Below are positions 9,391 through 18,183 of a stretch of DNA of 64,000 bases, piece after piece. The position numbers were made by a program, and so were the translations under genes. The DNA is from Pseudomonas sp. H9 (GTDB lineage: Bacteria; Pseudomonadota; Gammaproteobacteria; Pseudomonadales; Pseudomonadaceae), in assembly GCF_004353925.1 (NCBI RefSeq), contig NZ_SMOK01000022.1, positions 86,554-150,553 of the forward strand. The letters run 5' to 3'. Position 1 is the first letter of the stretch, and each line of letters begins with the position of its first letter. The notes under the pieces were generated by a model, which worked only from the letters and a program-made list of their open reading frames with translations, searched no databases and was not told where the DNA came from.

Positions 9391-10950
9391 TCAGCGGCCC
9401 ATCACCTGCGCCCGTTCGACCAGTTCCTCGTACAGCCGCGCGTAGGGCTCTACCGCCTGGCACCAGTTGAACGGCTGAGTCATGGCCAGGCAGCGCATGG
9501 CGCCGAGCAAGTCCTTTTTCCCGAACACATAGAACGCCCGGCTGAGCGCTTCGCGGTAACTTTCAACCGTGGACTCGTCGAACAGAAAGCCGGTCACGCC
9601 GTTTTCAATGGTGTCGGCCAGCCCGCCGGTGTTGCGTGCTACGGGTAGCGAGCCAAAGCGCTGTGCGTACATCTGGCTCAGGCCGCACGGCTCGTAGCGC
9701 GACGGCATCAACAGAAAATCACTGCCGGCGAACATCCGCCGGGCATCGGTTTCGTTAAAACCGATACGCACGCCGACCTGACCCGGATGGCGCAGGGCCA
9801 GTTCTCGCATGGCTTGTTCTTCTTCCGGCTCGCCGCGGCCGATGATCGCGATCTGGCCGCCCTGGCTGACAATGTAGTCGGCTACGCCGAGGGTCAGGTC
9901 CAAGCCTTTCTGGTACACCAGGCGAGACACCACGGCAAACAGCGGCCCTGTGGATGGTTTGAGTTCGAACAGCTCGCGCACCTGTTGGCTGTTGGCCGCC
10001 TTGCCGTCCCAGTCATTGAGGCTGAACGGGTGGGCCAGGTGTGGGTCGCTGGCCGAATCCCAGCTTTCATCAATGCCGTTGGGAATGCCGCTGAGCAAGC
10101 CTTGCTGAGCCTTGGCGCCGAGAAAACCATCCAGACCGCAGCCAAACGCCGGGGTGGTGATTTCCCGGGCGTAGGTCGCGCTGACCGTCGTGATGTGGCT
10201 GGAGTAGGCAAGGCCTGCTTTAAGGAAAGACAACTTGCCGTAGAACTCCATGCCTTCCTGTTGCAGGGCATGGGCGGGAATCGCCAGCTCCGGGCAGCAG
10301 GCACGGCTGACCACGCCCTGATAGGCGAGGTTGTGAATGGTGAACAGGGTGGGCGTTTGCAAGCCGCGCCAGTGCATGTAAGCGGGGGCCAGGCCGGCGG
10401 GCCAGTCGTGGGCGTGGACCAGGTCGGGCTTCCAGTGAACCATGCCCTCACCAGCGGCGATTTCGGCGGCCGCCAGGCCCAGGCGGGCGAAGCGTATATG
10501 GTTGTCCGGCCAGTCGCGACCGTTGTTGGCACCATAGGGTGTGCCTTCGCGTTGATACAGTTCCGGGCAGATCAGCACATAAATCACCAGGCCATCGGCC
10601 AGGTCCATACGGCCGATCTTGCAAGGTGGCAGTGCTGCATGGCCACCCAGTTCACCGACCAGGTGAATGGGGTTTTCGCTTTCCAGCACTTGCGGGTAGC
10701 CAGGAATCAGCACGCGCACATCGTGCAGATGACGCATGGCGCGCGGCAGGGCGGCAGAAACGTCGCCCAGGCCGCCGGTTTTGACCAGATCGGCGATTTC
10801 CGAAGTGACGAACAAGACTTTGCGCTTGTTCGGGTTGTGCCGGGAGTCGGCGCCGGGTGCCTTAGCTGTCGTGGTGAAGTCCGTGGTCACAGACGCACGG
10901 TTGTCCGGGGTGAAATGCTCTACATGAGGTTCGACAGCGGCACTGATCAT
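9391..10950 (-). CDS. glgA: Glycogen synthase GlgA
   Basis: A 519-residue GT5 glucosyltransferase that elongates alpha-1,4 glucan from a nucleotide sugar. The KTGGL nucleotide-sugar loop lies at residues 57-61, after an unusual 40-residue N-terminal extension rich in Thr, Asp and Asn. The family C-terminal block is PSRYEPCGLSQMYAQRFG, followed by RNTGGLADTI. The ATG is preceded by GGAGAGAAGT. It is the first gene of the glucan/trehalose operon; a promoter should lie in 10951-11363. No glgC (ADP-glucose pyrophosphorylase) is visible, which agrees with pseudomonads feeding glucan through the GlgE or a branched route elsewhere (inference). Confidence 0.95.
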   Translation of the reverse strand: MISAAVEPHVEHFTPDNRASVTTDFTTTAKAPGADSRHNPNKRKVLFVTSEIADLVKTGGLGDVSAALPRAMRHLHDVRVLIPGYPQVLESENPIHLVGELGGHAALPPCKIGRMDLADGLVIYVLICPELYQREGTPYGANNGRDWPDNHIRFARLGLAAAEIAAGEGMVHWKPDLVHAHDWPAGLAPAYMHWRGLQTPTLFTIHNLAYQGVVSRACCPELAIPAHALQQEGMEFYGKLSFLKAGLAYSSHITTVSATYAREITTPAFGCGLDGFLGAKAQQGLLSGIPNGIDESWDSASDPHLAHPFSLNDWDGKAANSQQVRELFELKPSTGPLFAVVSRLVYQKGLDLTLGVADYIVSQGGQIAIIGRGEPEEEQAMRELALRHPGQVGVRIGFNETDARRMFAGSDFLLMPSRYEPCGLSQMYAQRFGSLPVARNTGGLADTIENGVTGFLFDESTVESYREALSRAFYVFGKKDLLGAMRCLAMTQPFNWCQAVEPYARLYEELVERAQVMGR

Positions 10951-11363
10951 ACTTCTCTCCGTCCCTATGTTGCGGGTGTGGTCACCCGTAGTGTTGTTGT
11001 GTGTCTTCGTGAGGTCTCTCTGTGTGGGGAATCAACCTTGCGTTCCATGCCCGTAAATCGTGCGCGCAAGCGATAAGCGAGGCGGCGGTCCAGCCGACGG
11101 CTACAGTCGTTTGGGGGTGTTCGGGCTGCGTCTGGATGCCCAGCACTGTAGCCCCTATATGTTGCTGACCTACTGCGATTTCAGAAAGTTCGACTTATTT
11201 TTGTCGTATTTTCCGGACAATCTCGTGGCCGAATACTGAGTGTAGGAGAGATTCCGCGAAATATGTGACCCATTGGTCACTTTACTTTCGACCAAAGGCA
11301 TGCCGTACAATCGGCGCAGCGCCTCGGCACCTGCCGGGCGATCCTTCTTTATAGGCAGTGGGG
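10951..11363. promoter_or_regulatory. Divergent intergenic region, glgA / GNAT gene
   Basis: 413 bases with no supported gene. It must hold the promoter of the glgA operon (leftward) and of the acetyltransferase (rightward). For the latter, TACAAT at 11306-11311 is a good -10 but with only a weak -35. A short inverted repeat, CGGGTG-TGGT-CACCCG, lies at 10973-10988, 23 bp upstream of the glgA start. No regulator can be assigned. Confidence 0.4.
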
Positions 11364-11861
11364 ATGACAATGGACGTCGAAAAAATACTGATCGTGCAGG
11401 CCAATTACAGCAATCCGACGCATGCCGAGGCGATTGCAGTGGCGCTCGACCACTATGCACGCGACCCGATGGGGGGAGGGCAACCGCTCGATCCACAGTT
11501 GCTGGCGCAGTTACCGCAAGAGCTGGCCAAGCGCCCTCACGCCTTCAGCGTCCTGGCATTCGTCGATGGCAAGCCTGCGGGCCTGGTGAATTGCTTCGAA
11601 GGATTTTCTACTTTTGCCTGTCGGCCGCTGGTCAACATTCATGACGTGTCGGTGGTGCCGGCACACCGGGGCAAAGGTCTGAGCCACAAAATGCTGGTCA
11701 AGGTCGAGGAAATTGCCCGCCAGCGCGGTTGCTGCAAGCTGACCCTGGAGGTGCTCGACGGCAACCCCGCCGCCCAGGGTAGTTACCGCGCATTTGGTTT
11801 CGAGCACGCCCGATTCGACCCGGCCCACGGCGCCATGCAGTTCTGGCACAAGGCGCTTTAA
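11364..11861 (+). CDS. GNAT family N-acetyltransferase
   Basis: About 165 residues with a GNAT fold. The acetyl-CoA loop is seen in SVVPAHRGKGLSHKML (R/Q-x-x-G-x-G/A type, near residues 95-110), followed by CCKLTLEVLDGN and the YRAFGFE motif near the C-terminus. The substrate is not evident. Starts at GTG 11358, ATG 11364 and ATG 11370 are all possible; 11364 is a compromise, and GGGGA before 11370 makes that one nearly as likely. It stands alone, divergent from glgA and convergent with the 55-residue gene. Confidence 0.85.
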   Translation: MTMDVEKILIVQANYSNPTHAEAIAVALDHYARDPMGGGQPLDPQLLAQLPQELAKRPHAFSVLAFVDGKPAGLVNCFEGFSTFACRPLVNIHDVSVVPAHRGKGLSHKMLVKVEEIARQRGCCKLTLEVLDGNPAAQGSYRAFGFEHARFDPAHGAMQFWHKAL

Positions 11862-11878
11862 GCCGTCGCACAAATTGC

Positions 11879-12046
11879 TCAGGCGTGGCTGGTGGGGTTG
11901 CCCGCCTGGGCTTGCTGCAGTTGCTGGCTCAGCTGTGTCACTTGTTGTTGGAGGCGGTCGCGTTCTTCCCGCAAGCGTCGCAATTCATCCCGGTGAACCG
12001 TCACGTAGAGGGTCTGGGGCGGCATTTTCGGTAGAAGGGTTCCCAT
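11879..12046 (-). CDS. Small 55-residue coiled-coil protein, unknown function
   Basis: A short gene with a clean GAGGTG ribosome site six bases before its ATG. The product begins MGTLLPKMPPQTLYVTV and continues with a charged heptad-like stretch (residues 19-48: DELRRLREERDRL, then QQQVTQLSQQLQQAQ), predicted to be a coiled coil. It has no signal peptide and no cysteine. It is convergent with the acetyltransferase (17 bp gap) and divergent from gnd. The coiled coil could mediate dimerisation or partner binding; no family is recognised. Confidence 0.65.
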   Translation of the reverse strand: MGTLLPKMPPQTLYVTVHRDELRRLREERDRLQQQVTQLSQQLQQAQAGNPTSHA

Positions 12047-12244
12047 TGCACACCTCGCAAATGGCAGATTTATGTTGCAAGCGTAGCCGCTCGATCGGGC
12101 GCGATTCTGAATTCTTTTGGCAACGATGGGAACTTTTTTGTTTCTCGCTGTCTCGCCGCTCGTCGATGAACCACGCCGACACAGGCTGGACTAACCTTTA
12201 ACGCTTGAGCGTTCAGTTTTTAACAGTCAGGGGAGCATCGGCAC

Positions 12245-13228
12245 ATGCAACTGGGAATCGTGGGGCTGGGCCGCATGGGCGGCAATATTGCACGGCGTTT
12301 GATGCGCGGTGGCCATAGCACGGTAGTGCACGATCGTGATCACGGCGCGGTAAAAACCCTGGAAGCCGAGGGTGCCAATGGCGCACATGACCTGGGCGCC
12401 TTGGTGGCCAAACTGAAAAAACCGCGTGCGGTGTGGGTGATGCTGCCGGCAGGCGAGGCGACCGAACACACCATCACCCAACTGGCCGATCTGCTGGACG
12501 CCGACGACGTGATCATCGACGGTGGCAACACCTTCTACAAGGACGACATCCGCCGTGCCGGAGAGTTGGCCAAGCGTCAGTTGCACTACATCGATGTGGG
12601 TACCTCGGGCGGTGTCTGGGGCCTGGAGCGCGGCTACTGCATGATGATCGGTGGCGAAAAAAACGTGGTTGAGCGGCTCGACCCACTGTTTGCCACGCTG
12701 GCGCCGGGGGTTGGCAACATTCCACGCACCCGTGGGCGTCAGGGGCCGGCAGGGCGTGCTGAACAGGGCTATATCCATGCAGGCCCGGCGGGCGCCGGGC
12801 ACTACGTGAAGATGATCCATAACGGCATTGAATACGGCCTGATGCAGGCTTACGCCGAAGGCTTCGACATTCTCAAGAGCAAAGGCAGCGAGGCCTTGCC
12901 CGCAGAGCAACGCTTTGACCTGGATGTGGCCGAGATTGCCGAGGTATGGCGGCGTGGCAGCGTAGTCACCTCGTGGCTGCTGGACCTGACTGCCGACGCT
13001 CTGGTGGCCGACCCGCAGCTGGGTGGCTACAGCGGCTCGGTAGCCGACAGTGGCGAAGGGCGCTGGACCATCGATGCCGCCGTCGAGCAGGCGGTGCCGG
13101 TACCGGTGTTGTCCAGTGCCTTGTTTGCGCGCTTTCGCTCGCGTCAACAGCAGGGCACCTATGCCGACCGCATGCTGTCGGCGATGCGCTTCGGTTTTGG
13201 CGGCCACGTTGAGAAGAAAGCCGAATGA
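12245..13228 (+). CDS. gnd: 6-phosphogluconate dehydrogenase, decarboxylating (short type)
   Basis: A 327-residue member of the short 6PGDH class (about 300-330 residues, against about 470 in E. coli Gnd). It oxidatively decarboxylates 6-phosphogluconate to ribulose 5-phosphate. Visible are the Rossmann loop GLGRMGGNIARR at residues 6-17, DGGNTFYKDD near 95, the substrate loop GTSGGVWGLERGY near 118-130, and HNGIEYGLMQAYAEG with the catalytic Lys just before it. The ATG follows AGGGGAGC. Its stop overlaps the zwf start by 4 nt (ATGA). This gntZ-zwf pair is as I recall it from P. putida. Confidence 0.94.
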   Translation: MQLGIVGLGRMGGNIARRLMRGGHSTVVHDRDHGAVKTLEAEGANGAHDLGALVAKLKKPRAVWVMLPAGEATEHTITQLADLLDADDVIIDGGNTFYKDDIRRAGELAKRQLHYIDVGTSGGVWGLERGYCMMIGGEKNVVERLDPLFATLAPGVGNIPRTRGRQGPAGRAEQGYIHAGPAGAGHYVKMIHNGIEYGLMQAYAEGFDILKSKGSEALPAEQRFDLDVAEIAEVWRRGSVVTSWLLDLTADALVADPQLGGYSGSVADSGEGRWTIDAAVEQAVPVPVLSSALFARFRSRQQQGTYADRMLSAMRFGFGGHVEKKAE

Positions 13229-14727
13229 GCAAACCGCAAATCGACGCGGCACCGCCGTGCACACTGTTTTTGTTTGGCGCCAGCGGCGACCTGGTCAAGC
13301 GCCTGTTGATGCCGGCGCTGTACAACCTGAGCCGCGATGGGCTGCTGGATAAACACCTGCGTATTGTCGGGGTGGACCACAATCCGCTCAGCAACGCTGA
13401 ATTCGTCGAGCGCCTGCATGCGTTCATGCAAGAGCGCGATAAAGCCAGCCAGGGTGCGCAGTGCCTGGATGAAAAACTCTGGGGCCGATTGGCCAAGCGC
13501 ATCGGTTATCAGAGGGGCGACTTCCTCGATGAGGCGACCTATCAAGCGATTGCCCAACAGATTGCCAAGAACCCCAGTGCCAACGCGGTGTTCTACCTGG
13601 CCATCTCGCCACGCTTCTTCAGCGAAGTGGTTCAGCGCCTTGGCGCTGCCGGGCTGCTCGATGAAAGCCGAGGCTTTCGCCGTGTGGTGGTAGAAAAGCC
13701 CTTCGGCCACGACCTGGCCAGTGCCGAAGCGCTCAACGCCTGCCTGCTGAAAGTCATGAGCGAAAAGCAGATCTACCGGATCGACCACTACCTGGGCAAG
13801 GAGACGGTGCAGAACATTCTGGTCAGCCGCTTCTCTAACGGCATTTTCGAAGCGTTCTGGAACAACCATTACATTGACCATGTGCAGATCACTGCGGCTG
13901 AAACCGTCGGTGTCGAAACCCGTGGTGCCTTCTACGATGGCACCGGGGCGCTGCGCGATATGGTGCCGAACCATCTGTTCCAGTTGCTGGCGATGGTGGC
14001 GATGGAGCCGCCCGCTGCCTTCGGTGCGGATGCGGTGCGCAGTGAAAAAGCCAAGGTCATTGGTGCCATCCGCCCCTGGTCTAAAAACATGGCCCTGAAA
14101 AATTCGGTGCGCGGCCAGTACACCGCCGGTAAGCAGGGGCGCAAGCAACTGCCGGGGTACCGCGAAGAACCGCGGGTCGATCCGCAGAGCCAGACCGAAA
14201 CCTATGTAGCCTTGAAGGTCATGATCGACAACTGGCGTTGGGTGGGAGTGCCGTTCTACCTGCGTACTGGCAAGCGCATGAGTCAGCGCGACACTGAGAT
14301 CGCCATCTGTTTCAAGCCAGCGCCTTATGCGCAGTTTCGTGATACCGAGGTCGAGCGGCTGCAGCCCAACTACTTGCGTATCCAGATCCAGCCTAACGAA
14401 GGCATGGCCTTTGACCTGCAGGCCAAACGCCCGGGGCAGGCGTTGATCATGGAGAACATCGAGCTGGGCTTCGCCTACAAGGATTTCTTCGAAATGCGCC
14501 CGTCCACGGGCTACGAAACCTTGATCTATGACTGCCTGACCGGCGATCAGACCCTGTTCCAGCGTGCCGACAACATCGAGAACGGCTGGCGCGCGGTGCA
14601 GCCGTTTCTCGATGCCTGGAAGGATGCGGGGGAAGTGCAGCCTTATGCGGCCGGTGAGGATGGGCCAGTGGCGGCTGACGAACTGCTGAGCCGCGACCGG
14701 CGGGTGTGGCATCCGATCGGGAAGTGA
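13225..14727 (+). CDS. zwf: Glucose-6-phosphate 1-dehydrogenase
   Basis: A 500-residue enzyme that oxidises glucose 6-phosphate to 6-phosphogluconolactone, the entry to the Entner-Doudoroff and pentose phosphate routes. The cofactor loop FGASGDLVKR is at residues 13-22, VVVEKPFGHD near 155, and the catalytic RIDHYLGKETVQN near 186-198. The C-terminal RPSTGYETLIYDCLTGD block is complete. It is translationally coupled to gnd. Pseudomonads usually carry several zwf paralogues; the pairing with a short gnd suggests the one not linked to pgl-eda (inference from recalled P. putida gene order). Confidence 0.95.
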   Translation: MSKPQIDAAPPCTLFLFGASGDLVKRLLMPALYNLSRDGLLDKHLRIVGVDHNPLSNAEFVERLHAFMQERDKASQGAQCLDEKLWGRLAKRIGYQRGDFLDEATYQAIAQQIAKNPSANAVFYLAISPRFFSEVVQRLGAAGLLDESRGFRRVVVEKPFGHDLASAEALNACLLKVMSEKQIYRIDHYLGKETVQNILVSRFSNGIFEAFWNNHYIDHVQITAAETVGVETRGAFYDGTGALRDMVPNHLFQLLAMVAMEPPAAFGADAVRSEKAKVIGAIRPWSKNMALKNSVRGQYTAGKQGRKQLPGYREEPRVDPQSQTETYVALKVMIDNWRWVGVPFYLRTGKRMSQRDTEIAICFKPAPYAQFRDTEVERLQPNYLRIQIQPNEGMAFDLQAKRPGQALIMENIELGFAYKDFFEMRPSTGYETLIYDCLTGDQTLFQRADNIENGWRAVQPFLDAWKDAGEVQPYAAGEDGPVAADELLSRDRRVWHPIGK

Positions 14728-14735
14728 GGTTCGCC

Positions 14736-14807
14736 GGTAGGAGCGGGCTTGCCCCGCGATGCGATGTGACTGATCAATCGCTATCGCGGGGCAAGCCCGC
14801 TCCTACC
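14736..14807. repeat. REP inverted pair, zwf/nhaB convergent end
   Basis: GGTAGGAGCGGGCTTGCCCC and its complement face each other across about 20 bp. Located between the convergent stops of zwf and nhaB, it probably serves as a bidirectional terminator or transcript-end stabiliser. Confidence 0.88.
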
Positions 14808-14814
14808 TGGGTTC

Positions 14815-16317
14815 TTACAGCCAGTAGGTCACTGCCCACCAGCCAAGGCCACCCATGACCACGGTGTAAGGCAGGGCCATCCACACCATGCGCCCGTACG
14901 ACAGGCGAATCAGCGGGGCAATCGCCGAAGTCAGCAGGAACAGAAACGCTGCCTGGCCATTCGGGGTGGCGACGCTCGGCAAGTTGGTACCGGTGTTGAT
15001 CGCCACGGCCAGGGTTTCGAAATGTTCACGGCTCATATGGCCGTTGAGAAACGCTTGTTTAACCTCGGTGATGTAGATGGTGGCAACGAAAACGTTGTCA
15101 CTGATAGCCGACAGCAAGCCGTTGGCAATGAACAGCATGCCCGGTTGCTGGTCTGCTGGCAGCGAAAGTACCCACTGGATCAGCGGGGTAAACAGTTGTT
15201 GGTCATGGATCACCGCCACAATCGCAAAGAACACCACCAACAGCGCAGTGAACGGCATGGCGTCCTGGAATGCACGGCCCAGGCGATGTTCGTCGGTGAT
15301 GCCGGTAAACGAGGTGATCAGGACGATCACCAACAAGCCGATCAGGCCCACTTCGGCAATGTGCAGACCGAGGCTGATGATCAGGATCAGCGCGGCAACA
15401 CCTTGTACCAGCAGTGCTGCGCGTTGTTGTGAGGTGCGCTGGGCATCGTCTTCGGCCGCATAGGCTGCCAGTACCTGGCGTACGTTGTCTGGCAGCAAGG
15501 TGCCGTAACCGAACCAGCGCAGCTTTTCCAGCGATACGCAGGTCACCAGCCCGGCGACCAGCACTGGCAGCGACACAGGGGCAACCTTGAGGAAGAAGTC
15601 GCCGAAGTGCCAGCCCATCTCATGGCCGATCAGCAGGTTTTGCGGCTCGCCAACCAAGGTGCACACACCACCCAAGGCGGTGCCGACCGCGCCATGCATC
15701 AGCAGGCTGCGCAGGAAGGCGCGGAACTGTTGCAGGTCGTCGCGTTGCTGCTGGGCGATGTCCTGATCGCTGTCCAGGTTCGACTCTTCCCGCGGGTTGG
15801 CGCCCGAGGCGACCCGGTGGTACACCGAATAGAAGCCCACCGCTGCACTGATGATCACCGCGGTTACAGTCAACGCATCGAGAAACGCCGAGAGAAACGC
15901 GCAGAGGAAACAGAACAGCAAGGCCAGCAGGGCTTTCGAGCGCACCCCGAGGAGAATGCGCGAGAACACGAACAGCAGCAGGTCCTTCATGAAGTAGATC
16001 CCGGCAACCATGAACATCAGCAGCAGGATCACCGGAAAGTTGTGCTGCAACTCGCCGTACAGCGCCTCGGGCGTGGTCATGCGCAGTACCAGGGCCTCGG
16101 CAACCAACAGTCCACCGGGCATCAATGGGTAGCACTTGAGGGCCATGCCTAAGGTAAAGATGAACTCGATCACCAGTACCCAACCGGCGACCACCGGACC
16201 CAGGGTGAACAGCAGGACAGGGTTGAGCACCAGGAACAGGCACAGGGTGGCCTTGTACCAGCGGGGCGACTGTCCGAGGAAGTTGTGGGCCAGGGCGCCG
16301 GCCAGAGAGCGGGGCAT
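14815..16317 (-). CDS. nhaB: Na+/H+ antiporter NhaB
   Basis: A 500-residue inner-membrane antiporter with about 12 hydrophobic segments. Diagnostic stretches include NFLGQSPRWYK near residue 12, FIFTLGMALKCYPL, LVGEPQNLLIGHEMGWHF, and the C-terminal NTGTNLPSVATPNGQAAFL and SYGRMVWMALPYT. It exports sodium in exchange for protons at alkaline pH or high salt. The gene stands alone, divergent from the crotonase gene at 16477. Confidence 0.96.
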   Translation of the reverse strand: MPRSLAGALAHNFLGQSPRWYKATLCLFLVLNPVLLFTLGPVVAGWVLVIEFIFTLGMALKCYPLMPGGLLVAEALVLRMTTPEALYGELQHNFPVILLLMFMVAGIYFMKDLLLFVFSRILLGVRSKALLALLFCFLCAFLSAFLDALTVTAVIISAAVGFYSVYHRVASGANPREESNLDSDQDIAQQQRDDLQQFRAFLRSLLMHGAVGTALGGVCTLVGEPQNLLIGHEMGWHFGDFFLKVAPVSLPVLVAGLVTCVSLEKLRWFGYGTLLPDNVRQVLAAYAAEDDAQRTSQQRAALLVQGVAALILIISLGLHIAEVGLIGLLVIVLITSFTGITDEHRLGRAFQDAMPFTALLVVFFAIVAVIHDQQLFTPLIQWVLSLPADQQPGMLFIANGLLSAISDNVFVATIYITEVKQAFLNGHMSREHFETLAVAINTGTNLPSVATPNGQAAFLFLLTSAIAPLIRLSYGRMVWMALPYTVVMGGLGWWAVTYWL

Positions 16318-16476
16318 GAAAGTGTTTCCTAATAATTCTACAGGTGCGCACGGTGCCGGATACGGGCGGTCAGATCAAGGTAAAAGTCCCGGTTTTGGCA
16401 CAAGCACGGCCTTGGTCGTACATCACGCCTTGATATAGTCGCGCAACTGCCCCCGACCCTCTCAAGGAACGCAATT

Positions 16477-17319
16477 GTGAGCGACTACCAAGCACACGAA
16501 GTCGAAACGACCGCCTATGAGGCATTCAAGGTCGAGCTGAAGAACAGCATCGCCCACATTCAGATCAATCGCCCGGAAAAATACAACGCCATGAACGCGG
16601 CGTTCTGGAGCGAGATTGTCGATATCTTCAAGTGGATCGACGACACCGACGCAGTACGCGCGGTGGTGATCAGCGGAGCGGGCAAGCACTTTTCCGCCGG
16701 TATCGACCTGATGCTGCTGGCCTCGGTGGCTAATGAACTGGGCAAAGATGTCGGCCGTAATGCCCGTCTGCTGCGCCGCACCATTCTGCGCATGCAAGCC
16801 TCGTTCAATGCCGTAGACAATTGCCGCAAGCCGGTGCTGGCGGCCATCCAGGGGTATTGCATCGGCGGCGCAATCGACCTGGTCTCGGCCTGTGATATGC
16901 GTTATTGCAGCACCGACGCGCAGTTCTCGATCAAGGAAATCGACATGGGCATGGCGGCCGATGTCGGCACCTTGCAGCGTCTGCCGCGGATCATCGGCGA
17001 TGGCATCATGCGTGAGCTGGCCTACACCGGCCGCACCGTTGAAGCCCAAGAAGCGCAGCGCATCGGTCTGGTTAACCGGGTCTACGACACCCACGAGGCT
17101 TTGCTCGAAGGAGTCTTTGCCATTGCCGCCGAAATTGCGGGAAAATCCCCGATTGCCGTGGCCGGAACCAAGGAAATGCTCAGCTATATGCGCGATCACC
17201 GTATCGACGATGGCCTGGAGTACATTGCTACCTGGAACGCTGCCATGCTGCAATCCACCGATCTGCGGGTGGCCGTGGCTGCCCATATGAGCAAACAGAA
17301 ACCCGAGTTCGCCGACTGA
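16477..17319 (+). CDS. Crotonase-family protein, likely delta(3,5)-delta(2,4)-dienoyl-CoA isomerase
   Basis: A 280-residue enoyl-CoA hydratase/isomerase fold. The oxyanion-hole loops are GAGKHFSAGIDL (near 67-78) and IQGYCIGGAIDL (near 125-136). The segment EIDMGMAADVGTLQRLP (near 153-169) matches the ECH1-type dienoyl-CoA isomerases, where the Glu and the Asp of AADVG are catalytic. This is a better fit than a plain hydratase, which would have Glu-Glu. Role: isomerising dienoyl-CoA intermediates of unsaturated fatty acids with odd-numbered double bonds. The GTG start follows AAGGA. nudC follows in the same direction after 33 bp. Confidence 0.88.
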   Translation: MSDYQAHEVETTAYEAFKVELKNSIAHIQINRPEKYNAMNAAFWSEIVDIFKWIDDTDAVRAVVISGAGKHFSAGIDLMLLASVANELGKDVGRNARLLRRTILRMQASFNAVDNCRKPVLAAIQGYCIGGAIDLVSACDMRYCSTDAQFSIKEIDMGMAADVGTLQRLPRIIGDGIMRELAYTGRTVEAQEAQRIGLVNRVYDTHEALLEGVFAIAAEIAGKSPIAVAGTKEMLSYMRDHRIDDGLEYIATWNAAMLQSTDLRVAVAAHMSKQKPEFAD

Positions 17320-17352
17320 TTGCAGCGGCGGGCCCGCGCAAGGAACCGGAAC

Positions 17353-18183
17353 ATGGCTGTGCGTTGGACCACCGCGGTACTGGACACTCAATTGGCTGGC
17401 GGCTTGGCAGTCGCCCGCTGCAGTGAAGGCTTTCTGGTCGATGCCAACGGCGCGTTGTTCCCACGCGATTGGCTCAAGCGCCAGGAGCTGGATGTCATGT
17501 TCGAGCATGGCATCGGCCATTTTGACGGGCAGCCGGTGTACTTGCTCGAACTCAGGCAGCCGCAGTCACTGCCTGGCTGTAGCTGGCGTGGCTTGCGCCA
17601 GTTCATGCTCGAAGGTGACTTCGACACTTACAAGATCCTCGGCTACGCCGCGCAGATCGCCACCTGGGCCCGTGAGCACCGGTTCTGCGGCAGCTGCGGC
17701 CAGCCGATGACGCAAATCCAATGGGAGCGGGCGATGTACTGCCAGCCCTGTGATCTGCGCAGTTACCCGCGCATCTCGCCAAGCATGATCGTGCTGATCA
17801 CCCGCGGTGACGAAGTTCTCCTGGCCCGTTCGCCGCGCTTCGTCACCGGGGTGTACAGCACCCTGGCAGGCTTTGCCGAGCCCGGTGAGTCCGCCGAAGA
17901 TTGCCTGGTGCGCGAGGTGCGCGAAGAAGTGGCTGTCGAGGTGAAGAACATCCAGTACGTCGGCAGCCAGTGCTGGCCGTTTCCACACTCGATGATGCTC
18001 GGTTTCCATGCCGAGTACGCCGGTGGCGAGATTGTCATGCAACCGGACGAGATCGAGGATGCGCAGTGGTTCCGGGTCGACGCGCTGCCGCCGTTGCCAG
18101 CGGGGCGCTCGATCGCCCGGTACCTGATCGATCTCTATGTGGCGCGGCGTTTAGGCCTGGCCGAACCAGTGCTGCCACGCTAG
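17353..18183 (+). CDS. nudC: NAD(+) diphosphatase / NAD-decapping Nudix hydrolase NudC
   Basis: A 276-residue protein that cleaves NADH to NMNH and AMP and removes NAD caps from RNA. A zinc ribbon is seen as CGSCGQPM and CQPCD (near residues 113-138). The Nudix box runs GFAEPGESAEDCLV then REVREEVAV, with Ala where the consensus has Gly near the end. The NudC-specific SQ-x-W-P-F-P-x-S array is present as SQCWPFPHS. The ATG at 17353 follows GGAACCGGA. The 3' end overlaps the convergent TSUP gene by 33 bp. Confidence 0.95.
   Translation: MAVRWTTAVLDTQLAGGLAVARCSEGFLVDANGALFPRDWLKRQELDVMFEHGIGHFDGQPVYLLELRQPQSLPGCSWRGLRQFMLEGDFDTYKILGYAAQIATWAREHRFCGSCGQPMTQIQWERAMYCQPCDLRSYPRISPSMIVLITRGDEVLLARSPRFVTGVYSTLAGFAEPGESAEDCLVREVREEVAVEVKNIQYVGSQCWPFPHSMMLGFHAEYAGGEIVMQPDEIEDAQWFRVDALPPLPAGRSIARYLIDLYVARRLGLAEPVLPR

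Noticed and set aside
12227..14712. Two long minus-strand frames over gnd and zwf
   Set aside because: Antisense artefacts; gnd and zwf have all active-site motifs and coupled starts.
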